Of a stretch of DNA of 5,678 bases, positions 1 to 5,678 are shown in pieces. The notes under the pieces were generated by a model. That model worked only from the letters and a program-made list of their open reading frames with translations. It was not told where the DNA came from and made no database searches. The DNA lies in contig JAUNBN010000097.1 of NCBI GenBank assembly GCA_030527085.1, positions 1 through 5,678 of the forward strand. The letters run 5' to 3'. How positions within the stretch are numbered: position 1 is the first letter of the stretch; the number at the start of each line of letters is the position of its first letter. Made by a program: the position numbers and the translations under genes. This DNA is from Oscillospiraceae bacterium (GTDB lineage: Bacteria > Bacillota > Clostridia > Oscillospirales > Ruminococcaceae).

Positions 1-2
1 CC

Positions 3-1250
3 CGTCCACAGCAGCGCCGGTCTTGGCAGCCGGTGCGCCGCAGCCGCAGCAGCACGGACAGCCAGCAGTGCTATTTTACCGCGCGCAGCGTGGCGCTGGC
101 GGTGGCCGAGGCGATTGTTAACGATCCCGACTGCGGGCTTTTGCCTGCAGCGGGCGCAACGCTTGATGAGCTTGAGGTCGAGGGTCTTGTTGACGAATCC
201 ATGGGCGAGTGTGCTGTAAGGGTTGAGCGCAGCGGCGAGGGCACGGCCACCGTGACCGCAACGGCGACGCGGCGCGGCGCGGCCTACAGTTACAGCGTGC
301 GCCTGGCCGCCGAGACCATCGTCGTGCCTAAATTCGAGGGCGGCCTGCACTGCAAAAACCTATGGGACGGTTCAGGTTCCACCAGCGCATACAAAAGCGT
401 CTCGCCGGACGTTTATATAACGGGCAGCGGAACGCAGTATATTGACTTCCCGGTGAGCGGCAATGTTTTCGCGCCCTATGCCGACGTAGTTATAACCGCG
501 CAAGGCGGCGTTGCGGGTACGGTAATTAGTAGTTCGCTTACTTTCAATGTGGGGAGTTCTTCTCAGTTTGTGCCTACTACCGTAATAACGAAGGGGGCGA
601 GCTCTCAAAACGGGATTTCAGGGACGCTTACTAAAAGCTATCTCTTGAGCGAAAGCGATTATAATGCCGTTGTCAATAGATTCATGTTTATTCAGGAAGG
701 TCAGATAATACCTGAGGATCTCAGTATAGGCGACCCTGAACCGGGAACAGTTAATGATAGAGACAAAGTCTTTACCGCGCACGTGTCTCAACTTGAAGTG
801 CTCGAAAACACTATAACATATGTAAGCGCTTCAAATTATGAGTTTCGACTTGAAAGCGACAGCAGTTTATTTAATTCTATTACTCTGCTGCCAAGCCTTT
901 TTTCTTCTCAACGCGATGTAAACATCTTTTGTGTTTCCGACAGCAGTTTAAGTGTTTTTGGGAATCCATCTAATTTTATTATTAGCTTTTATATAGACAA
1001 TGGTGTAACACTTACACTGTCAGACACAGCCTTTGAAAGTTTTAGAAATGCCACTTTTTACGGAGCTTCTGAATCAACATTGGAATTGAATATAAGCCTT
1101 TATGACTATAATAGCTGGGAAAAAAACCTCTATGTCGGAACCGTAAACAGCAACAAAGAAATAATTACTTTAAACGTTACCCCTGCCCAGCAGGCCTCCG
1201 AGCTCTGCAGCGTGGGCTGGGAAATAGTCGAGTATAAGGCGGGCAGCTGA
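3..1250 (+). CDS. Pilin-associated surface protein, PilX-like start, 5' end cut by the window
   Basis: The reading frame is open to the left edge. The first possible start inside the window, GTG at 33, has no ribosome binding site, so the true start lies upstream and should carry the missing hydrophobic prepilin segment. Numbered from that GTG, residues 7-29 (SSTDSQQCYFTARSVALAV and onward) match the stretch that follows the membrane helix in PilX-type minor pilins (QAYYxARS). Residues 141-182 (GNVFAPYADVVITA, then GTVISSSLTF) resemble the GxVYAPxAxV pattern of choice-of-anchor-A/DUF7305-like domains of pilus-associated proteins. Residues about 260-385 are rich in Ser, Asn and short beta strands. 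Four cysteines lie in the first 107 residues, with two more at 300 and 392. The coding DNA falls from G+C-rich to AT-rich near base 525 and recovers near 1185. It ends one base before the next prepilin start, so the two are probably translated together. A role as a tip or adhesive subunit is inference; the family assignment is moderate. Confidence 0.6.
   Translation, partial: RPQQRRSWQPVRRSRSSTDSQQCYFTARSVALAVAEAIVNDPDCGLLPAAGATLDELEVEGLVDESMGECAVRVERSGEGTATVTATATRRGAAYSYSVRLAAETIVVPKFEGGLHCKNLWDGSGSTSAYKSVSPDVYITGSGTQYIDFPVSGNVFAPYADVVITAQGGVAGTVISSSLTFNVGSSSQFVPTTVITKGASSQNGISGTLTKSYLLSESDYNAVVNRFMFIQEGQIIPEDLSIGDPEPGTVNDRDKVFTAHVSQLEVLENTITYVSASNYEFRLESDSSLFNSITLLPSLFSSQRDVNIFCVSDSSLSVFGNPSNFIISFYIDNGVTLTLSDTAFESFRNATFYGASESTLELNISLYDYNSWEKNLYVGTVNSNKEIITLNVTPAQQASELCSVGWEIVEYKAGS
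857..950 (+). repeat. 13-bp direct repeat pair inside the first gene
   Basis: The sequence CGACAGCAGTTTA occurs at 857-869 and again at 938-950, exactly 81 bases (27 codons) apart and in the same reading frame. Both copies encode DSSL within an SDSSL context. The protein shows two weaker echoes further on, SDTAF at residues 330-334 and SESTL at 346-350. This suggests a decayed internal repeat of about one beta-helix rung rather than a mobile element. Confidence 0.6.
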
Positions 1251-1251
1251 A

Positions 1252-1659
1252 ATGAAGCGTTTATTAAAAACCCTGCGCGGCAAAGGCGGCATGACGCTAA
1301 CCGAGGTAATGGTGGGCATAGCCATTATCGCCCTCGTTTCCATGGTTATGGTAACGGGCTTCATGTCCGCCTCGGCGCTCATTCGCATGGGCGCGGACGT
1401 GAGCGGCACCGGCGCGCTGGCCGCGAAGTATATCGAGCTGGGCGAGCTGCCGCCCCAAAGCGGCGGCTCGTCTGAAGAGGTTACCGATAGTGAAACGGGT
1501 AAGACCGTAGTTGTGAGCCAAGACAATGCAAGCAGCGGCATTAAAGTTGGCGACATACTCATCGGCGGCAGCTTCTACCGCTATCAAAGCAAGCCCTCCG
1601 GAGAAAGCCCAGAAAGCGCCAATAATAATACAGAGTACATTATTTTTGAAGCTGACTAG
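1252..1659 (+). CDS. Small type IV prepilin (PilV/GspI-like minor pilin candidate)
   Basis: This 135-residue protein has a textbook class III prepilin leader: a basic 13-residue N-terminus ending in KGG, cleavage expected after Gly13, then MTLTEVMVGIAIIALVSMVM as the hydrophobic stem helix. Glu18 falls at mature position +5, the residue needed for subunit docking and methylation. Mature position +1 is Met instead of the usual Phe, which is tolerated in minor pilins. The mature protein would be about 122 residues with no cysteine. The polar tail (GESPESANNN) is low in complexity. The start codon follows the preceding TGA by one base, and an AAGG about 12-15 bases upstream is the only ribosome-binding candidate, so translational coupling is likely. 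A PilD-type peptidase would process it at the membrane. Its size and place next to a PilW/GspJ-like gene suggest a minor pilin, but a major pilin is not excluded. Confidence 0.85.
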   Translation: MKRLLKTLRGKGGMTLTEVMVGIAIIALVSMVMVTGFMSASALIRMGADVSGTGALAAKYIELGELPPQSGGSSEEVTDSETGKTVVVSQDNASSGIKVGDILIGGSFYRYQSKPSGESPESANNNTEYIIFEAD

Positions 1660-1747
1660 TCGGAAAAAATACGCCTTACCGCAAACAGCGCCGAGGTCTG
1701 CCGGCCAATAAAACTGATCTCCTGAACACGGCGATTAAGCAAAGAAT

Positions 1748-2845
1748 ATGAAGCTTTTTAAAACTCTAAAGCAGAATATAAAGAGCGGTGAAATGCCCCA
1801 CAAGCGGGCTCGTATTTCCCAAGGCGAGGAAAAAGCGGAAACAAGAGCGCGCAGCCGGGGCATTCTCAAGAACAGCGCGGGCTTTACGATGGTAGAGCTC
1901 ATGGTCACTCTTGCCATACTAGTTATAGCAATGGGCATGGCCGCCTCTCTCATTCTCTCGGGCGGCTCGTTTTTGAGCCGCGACAGCAGCATGGACACGG
2001 CCAAATATGTAGGCGACGCGGTCTACTCCTGGGTCGAAAACCGTCTTGTGAACGCCGCGCACCTGAGCCTTGTTGAGCCCTCCGAAACCGGCGCCGCAGG
2101 AAGCGGACTTATCAAAGTAGAAGGCGGCCGCCTTATGTACCGCGCGCCCGGCGAGAGCGAATTTGCCGATGTTTACGGCGAGAGCTTTTATCTCGGCAAT
2201 AGCGTAGAGCTCTCGGTCTCAAGGGCGGGCAGCGATGTTCTCTCAATAAGAGTCAGGGTTCTTAATTCCGAGGGAGCGGCGGCCTATTCAAAGAGCTCCG
2301 CTCTGCGCCTTGCAAACCTCACTCTTGAGGCTAATAACGAGATAATTGAAAATGTAAGCGGGGACGCCGCCCTGCTCTTCGACTACAATCTGCTGGCGGG
2401 CGGCGGCTATTCGGACGCGGCGGTTAACGAGCTTTCGGTTCGAGCCTCGGCGCTGGCGGACACCGTTAACCGACTTATTAAAAACGGGAAGTATGAACAG
2501 CTTAAAGCATTGTATAACCTGAATAATAATATCCTCTCTCCAGACGAGCTTAAAGAGATTCTTTTGAGCGACATTGGCGAAAGCTGGCCCGAGACTTCTT
2601 CAATAAGCAATAAGAAGGTTCTGACCTATTTCTATTTTGACGATGAAAGCAATCAGATAAGCACCATCGTTTATTATATAGGCAACAATGAAAACATCGA
2701 CCTCAGCAAGGCAACGCATGTTTACAGCACGCGCGAGGACGCCTGGTACAAATATAATAGAGGCAACCTTGATTTAAGCGCAGACGACAGCATGAGCAAG
2801 GTTACGAACCTCATTGAGGGAGAAGACTGGACGCGCGCAAACTGA
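1748..2845 (+). CDS. Large type IV prepilin, PilW/GspJ-like, with long leader and C-terminal extension
   Basis: This 365-residue protein has the prepilin signature NSAG|FTMVELMVTLAILVIAM, with cleavage expected after Gly45, Phe at mature +1 and Glu50 at +5. Residues 46-70 form the membrane/stem helix. Residues about 75-195 follow the PilW/GspJ plan: a helix continuing to a region with GRLMYR and FYLGNSVELSV, closing at RLANLTLE. Residues about 225-283 look helical and 290-330 strand-rich (VLTYFYFDDE, ISTIVYYIG), forming an extra C-terminal part. There are no cysteines. The ATG at 1748 is the first after an in-frame TAA at 1736, and its MKLFKTLKQN resembles the MKRLLKTLRG start of the neighbouring prepilin. 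The resulting 45-residue charged leader is unusually long and the ribosome binding site is weak. ATG 1793 would give a 30-residue leader, and a rare ATT start at 1862 a normal seven-residue one. The role is probably a minor pilin at the fibre tip. Confidence 0.85.
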   Translation: MKLFKTLKQNIKSGEMPHKRARISQGEEKAETRARSRGILKNSAGFTMVELMVTLAILVIAMGMAASLILSGGSFLSRDSSMDTAKYVGDAVYSWVENRLVNAAHLSLVEPSETGAAGSGLIKVEGGRLMYRAPGESEFADVYGESFYLGNSVELSVSRAGSDVLSIRVRVLNSEGAAAYSKSSALRLANLTLEANNEIIENVSGDAALLFDYNLLAGGGYSDAAVNELSVRASALADTVNRLIKNGKYEQLKALYNLNNNILSPDELKEILLSDIGESWPETSSISNKKVLTYFYFDDESNQISTIVYYIGNNENIDLSKATHVYSTREDAWYKYNRGNLDLSADDSMSKVTNLIEGEDWTRAN

Positions 2846-2853
2846 TTTTAAGC

Positions 2854-2858
2854 AGGAG
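2854..2858 (+). promoter_or_regulatory. Ribosome binding site of pilB
   Basis: AGGAG stands eight bases before the ATG at 2867, in the short gap after the large prepilin gene. It fixes the pilB start and is much stronger than the site in front of either prepilin, so the ATPase can be translated independently of the upstream genes. Confidence 0.8.
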
Positions 2859-2866
2859 CTTTTAAT

Positions 2867-4546
2867 ATGAAAAATGTTCGTATCGGAGATGTTTTAAAGG
2901 AAGCCGGCGTTGTTTCCGAGGCGCAGTTAGAAAAAGCCCTCGCGCAGCAAAAGGCCGAGGGCGGCAAGAAGCGCCTCGGCGAAACGCTGGTAGATATGAA
3001 GTTCGTAACGGAAAAGCAGGTGCTCGAGGCGCTGGCAAAGCGCTTCGGCTACCCCGTTATCGACCTTGACACCACAAAGGTCGAGCCCGAGGCCGTTACT
3101 CTTATCCCCAAGCAGCTTGCGCAGCGCTACTGCATTATAGCTATAAAGAAAACCGAAAACCGGCTTACGGTCGTTATGAACGACCCCCTCAATTTCTACG
3201 CCGTTGAGGACGTAAGACAGATAACCGGCGCGCCGCTGGAGATTAAGCTCAGCGAAAAGCGCCAGATCACCAACGCCATAAATCAGCATTACGCCGAGGC
3301 CGAGGCGCGCGGACACGCGCTCGAGGCTAACATGAACGCCTCCGCCACCATGCATTCGGAGATAGTAGACGTTTCCGCCGAGGACGCGAGCGACGCTTCG
3401 GTGGTCAAGCTTTTGAACAGCCTGCTCACTCAGGGCTTCGCCAGCAGCGCCAGCGATATACATATTGAGCCGCACGAGGCAAACACCCAGATAAGAATAA
3501 GAATAGACGGCGTAATAATAGACTACGTAACGCTGCCGCGCAGTGTTCACCAGTCGCTCATAGCGAGAATAAAGATAATAAGCGGGCTGGATATCGCCGA
3601 GCGCCGCCTGCCTCAGGACGGACACTTCCGCTCGCGCATAGAGGGCTACGACATAAATATAAGAACCTCTGTTATTCCTACGGTCTACGGCGAAAAGGCC
3701 GTGCTGCGCTTTTTGTCCAGCAACAGCGCCATAGACAACTCCGCCACCTTCGGCATGGACGAGCACAACTACCGCCTAATGCAGAGTATGCTTCGCTTCC
3801 CCCACGGGATAATCTATCTTACCGGGCCTACGGGTTCGGGAAAGACCACTACGCTCTACATGATACTCGAGGAGCTCTCCAAGCGTCAGGTGAATATCTC
3901 CACCATCGAGGACCCCGTTGAGAAGAACCTGCCCAAGATAAATCAGATGCAGGTAAACAATGTCTCCGGCCTCACCTTCGAGCTGGGGCTCAGGGCGCTG
4001 CTCAGGCAGGACCCCGACGTTATAATGGTAGGCGAGACGCGCGACTCCGAAACGGCGCAGATTTCTGTGCGCGCGGCTATAACGGGCCACCTCGTCTTCT
4101 CTACCCTGCACACCAACGACGCGGTTTCCTCAATAGTCCGCCTTGAGGATATGGGCCTGCCGGACTACCTCGTAGCGAGCTCAGTCGTCGGCATAGTCGC
4201 CCAGAGGCTCGTTCGCAAAATCTGCCCCTACTGCAAAAAGGAGCATCTGCCCGACGAGAGCGAGCGGGCGCTCATAGGCCCCGCCATAACGAGAATTTAC
4301 AAGGGCGAGGGCTGCAATTACTGCAAAGGCACCGGCTACAAGGGCCGCATAGCGGTACACGAGACCCTGCCCGTCACCCGCGAGATACGCCGCATGATAG
4401 TAAACCGCGATTCCGTAGATGCCATAAGCGACTATGCCAAAAAGACCATAGGCATGAGGGATTTGCGCGAATCCACCCTCGAGCTCGTAAAGAGCGGAGT
4501 CACTACCGTAGAGGAGCTCTTAAAGGTCTCCTATTCCGTAGAGTAA
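2867..4546 (+). CDS. pilB: Type IV pilus extension ATPase PilB (GspE/PulE family)
   Basis: This 559-residue cytoplasmic hexameric ATPase powers addition of pilin subunits at the base of the fibre. Residues 1-145 form an MshEN (T2SSE_N) domain with tandem motifs starting RIGDVL (5) and RLGETL (36). In related proteins this domain binds c-di-GMP. A charged linker leads to the N2 domain, starting near ASDIHIEP at 195-202. The core contains Walker A GPTGSGKT at 320-327, the Asp box STIEDPVE at 345-352, Walker B within RQDPDVIMVGE with Glu390, and the His box TGHLVFSTLHTND at 407-419. Four cysteines in two CxxC pairs (453/456 and 483/486) form the zinc site typical of PilB and GspE and absent from PilT. 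The length is normal and no catalytic residue is missing. A GspE-type secretion ATPase is the alternative, but the PilT gene 12 bases downstream favours a retractable pilus. Confidence 0.96.
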   Translation: MKNVRIGDVLKEAGVVSEAQLEKALAQQKAEGGKKRLGETLVDMKFVTEKQVLEALAKRFGYPVIDLDTTKVEPEAVTLIPKQLAQRYCIIAIKKTENRLTVVMNDPLNFYAVEDVRQITGAPLEIKLSEKRQITNAINQHYAEAEARGHALEANMNASATMHSEIVDVSAEDASDASVVKLLNSLLTQGFASSASDIHIEPHEANTQIRIRIDGVIIDYVTLPRSVHQSLIARIKIISGLDIAERRLPQDGHFRSRIEGYDINIRTSVIPTVYGEKAVLRFLSSNSAIDNSATFGMDEHNYRLMQSMLRFPHGIIYLTGPTGSGKTTTLYMILEELSKRQVNISTIEDPVEKNLPKINQMQVNNVSGLTFELGLRALLRQDPDVIMVGETRDSETAQISVRAAITGHLVFSTLHTNDAVSSIVRLEDMGLPDYLVASSVVGIVAQRLVRKICPYCKKEHLPDESERALIGPAITRIYKGEGCNYCKGTGYKGRIAVHETLPVTREIRRMIVNRDSVDAISDYAKKTIGMRDLRESTLELVKSGVTTVEELLKVSYSVE

Positions 4547-4548
4547 TC

Positions 4549-4553
4549 GGAGG
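4549..4553 (+). promoter_or_regulatory. Ribosome binding site of pilT
   Basis: A full GGAGG lies five bases before the ATG at 4559 and directly after the pilB stop codon. It selects this start, which gives the normal PilT N-terminus. Confidence 0.85.
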
Positions 4554-4558
4554 GCGCT

Positions 4559-5599
4559 ATGCTGCTTACAGAAATTGTTGAAAACGCGAGAAAACTCGGC
4601 TGCTCCGATATTCACCTCACCGTCGGCCGCCCCTGCCTGCTCAGGCTCAACGGCAGACTTTTGGAGTCTCCCCTGCAGCCCGAGCCCTCTAAAACCAGAG
4701 AACTGATACTCTCGCTTTGCAGCGAGCAGCAGCTCGAGGAGCTTCAGCAGGGCGTCGACCTCGATTTTGCCTTTCAAACCCCCTCGGGCAACCGGCAGCG
4801 CTTAAATATCTTCTCCTCGCTGGGCTCTCTAAGCGCCTCTATAAGGCTTCTAAACGACTATATCCCAACGCTCGATGAGCTCAGACTCCCGCCGATACTG
4901 AAACGGCTGGCGGATTTGCCGCGCGGGCTTGTTCTTGTAACCGGCCCGACGGGCAGCGGCAAATCCACTACCCTGGCCTCGATGATAGACCTTATAAACA
5001 CGAACAAGCGCCTTCATATTCTGACTATAGAGGATCCCGTCGAGTACCTGCACCGCGACAAGAAATCCTTAGTCCACCAGCGCGAGCTCGGGCGGGATAT
5101 GCCCTCCTTCGCCTCTGCACTCCGCTCTGCGCTGCGCGAGGATCCGGACGTTATCTTAGTCGGAGAGATGCGCGACTACGAGACCATCTCCGCCGCCGTT
5201 ACGGCCGCTGAAACGGGGCATCTTGTTTTCTCAACGCTGCACACCACCGGCGCCTCCCAGACCATAGACAGAATAGTAGACGCCTGCCCGCCCGAAGCCC
5301 AGCACCAGATGCGCTCTCAGCTCTCTACCGTTTTAAAGGGCGTAGTCACTCAGGCACTGCTGCCCACCGCCGACGGAAACGGACGCATCGCCGCCACGGA
5401 GATACTGGTAGGCACGGACGCAGTTCTGAATCTTATAAGAGAGAGCAAGACCTTCCAGCTGCCCAGCATAATGCAGTCCGGCGCTTCGGTTGGGATGCAC
5501 ACCTTTGACAACTGCCTTACGCAGCTCGCGCGCTCCGGGGCGATAAACCGAGAGACCGCGCTGGAATGGGCCTTCGCCCCGCAGGATATTTTGCTTTAA
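4559..5599 (+). CDS. pilT: Type IV pilus retraction ATPase PilT
   Basis: This 346-residue cytoplasmic hexameric ATPase drives pilus disassembly, which underlies twitching motility and often DNA uptake. The N-terminal PAS-like domain holds the family motif CSDIHLTVGRP at 15-25. The core has Walker A GPTGSGKS at 129-136, the Asp box TIEDPVEY at 156-163, Walker B REDPDVILVGEMRD with Glu203, and the His box TGHLVFSTLHTTGA at 219-232. QREL followed by SFASALRSALREDPD is diagnostic of PilT over PilB, and there are no CxxC pairs. The retraction motif AIRNLIREGK appears as AVLNLIRESK at 288-297, with three substitutions but with the central NLIRE kept. The stretch after RLNIF (SSLGS at 86-90) lacks the arginine-rich form common in PilT. 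Length and start are standard. It follows pilB by 12 bases and is probably cotranscribed with it. A PilU-like role is possible but less likely. Confidence 0.95.
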   Translation: MLLTEIVENARKLGCSDIHLTVGRPCLLRLNGRLLESPLQPEPSKTRELILSLCSEQQLEELQQGVDLDFAFQTPSGNRQRLNIFSSLGSLSASIRLLNDYIPTLDELRLPPILKRLADLPRGLVLVTGPTGSGKSTTLASMIDLINTNKRLHILTIEDPVEYLHRDKKSLVHQRELGRDMPSFASALRSALREDPDVILVGEMRDYETISAAVTAAETGHLVFSTLHTTGASQTIDRIVDACPPEAQHQMRSQLSTVLKGVVTQALLPTADGNGRIAATEILVGTDAVLNLIRESKTFQLPSIMQSGASVGMHTFDNCLTQLARSGAINRETALEWAFAPQDILL

Positions 5600-5642
5600 A
5601 ACTCTTTTAAACAAACGCCTGCGGCGGGTAAGGTACAATAAT

Positions 5643-5666
5643 ATGCGCAAATTGAAAAAGGGATAA
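5643..5666 (+). CDS. Possible seven-codon mini-ORF after pilT
   Basis: ATG at 5643 opens a frame reading MRKLKKG and then TAA. TAAGG at 5629-5633 lies nine bases upstream, an acceptable ribosome binding site. The peptide looks like the basic leader of a prepilin cut short. It may be a leader peptide, a remnant, or chance. Low confidence. Confidence 0.2.
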   Translation: MRKLKKG

Positions 5667-5667
5667 A

Positions 5668-5674
5668 AGAAGGA
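5668..5674 (+). promoter_or_regulatory. Ribosome binding site for a gene beyond the right edge
   Basis: AGAAGGA sits four bases from the window end with no start codon inside the window, so a start is expected within a few bases of the edge. Type IV pilus operons often place pilC, the inner-membrane platform protein, next to pilB and pilT. That identity is inference only. Confidence 0.5.
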
Positions 5675-5678
5675 CACG

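Noticed and set aside
1..45. Possible frameshift at the left edge: another frame reads an Ala-rich stretch (STAAPVLAAGA) that could end a membrane helix, while the coding frame reads RPQQRRSWQP
   Set aside because: Only about 30 bases are visible, too few to decide. A basic stretch between helix and QQCYFTARS is also acceptable.
1130..1250. Variable region of a diversity-generating retroelement at the end of the AT-rich gene
   Set aside because: No template repeat, no reverse transcriptase and no C-type-lectin-like end motif is visible in the window.
1170..1562. 130-codon minus-strand frame with a hydrophobic start, opposite the small prepilin
   Set aside because: Its hydrophobic look is the mirror of the prepilin helix codons. 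It has no ribosome binding site and overlaps two genes on the other strand.
1526..1711. 61-codon plus-strand frame overlapping the end of the small prepilin
   Set aside because: It is an alternative frame of the prepilin with Ala- and Lys-rich chance composition and no ribosome binding site.
1660..1747. Promoter, terminator or small RNA in the gap between the prepilin genes
   Set aside because: I found no convincing stem with a T-run and no paired -35/-10 boxes. Only the weak in-frame extension reported above is notable.
2927..3766. 279-codon open frame on the minus strand inside pilB
   Set aside because: It is fully antisense to a clear PilB with all motifs. Its translation has no recognisable domain, and open antisense frames are expected from the codon pattern here.
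5611..5628. Short hairpin CGCC-TGC-GGCG after pilT as a terminator
   Set aside because: The stem is only four pairs and no T-run follows it. A ribosome binding site for a further gene lies just beyond.
5634..5639. TACAAT as a -10 promoter box after pilT
   Set aside because: The hexamer at the right distance upstream (ACAAAC) does not resemble a -35 box, so a promoter is not supported.

Overview
The window is part of a type IV pilus (or closely related type IV filament) assembly operon, with every convincing gene on the plus strand. The likely host is an anaerobic member of the Bacillota, class Clostridia. This is an inference from three things: the style of the PilB and PilT proteins, strong GGAGG-type ribosome binding sites, and frequent ATA and AGA/AGG codons in a genome of moderate G+C. 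No RNA gene, insertion sequence, CRISPR array or convincing terminator is visible.

Layout. Bases 3-1250 hold the 3' part of a gene that begins before the window. It encodes a pilin-associated, probably surface-exposed protein with a PilX-like start, a motif resembling choice-of-anchor-A/DUF7305-type pilus-associated domains, and an AT-rich, beta-strand-rich distal part. One base later a 135-residue prepilin with a classical KGG|MTLTE cleavage site begins (1252-1659). After an 88-base gap comes a second, larger prepilin (1748-2845), PilW/GspJ-like, with a very long leader and an extra C-terminal region. Then come the extension ATPase PilB (2867-4546) and the retraction ATPase PilT (4559-5599), each with a good ribosome binding site. 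The last 79 bases hold a possible seven-codon mini-ORF and a ribosome binding site for a gene beyond the right edge. By the usual gene order that gene may be pilC, but this cannot be seen.

How the genes work together. The prepilins would be cleaved by a PilD-type peptidase (not in the window) and built into a fibre. PilB powers extension, possibly under c-di-GMP control through its N-terminal MshEN domain, and PilT powers retraction. The three upstream proteins look like minor, tip or adhesive components. The short gaps and shared direction suggest one transcript, whose promoter would lie upstream of the window.

The main points for a second look are: the sharp drop in G+C within the exposed part of the first protein, echoed in the large prepilin; a degenerate S-D/E-S/T repeat there that suggests a beta-solenoid; the 45-residue prepilin leader; the half-degenerate c-di-GMP motif in PilB; and the mini-ORF after pilT. 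The core machinery is conventional, and I see no clear sign of a wholly new system.
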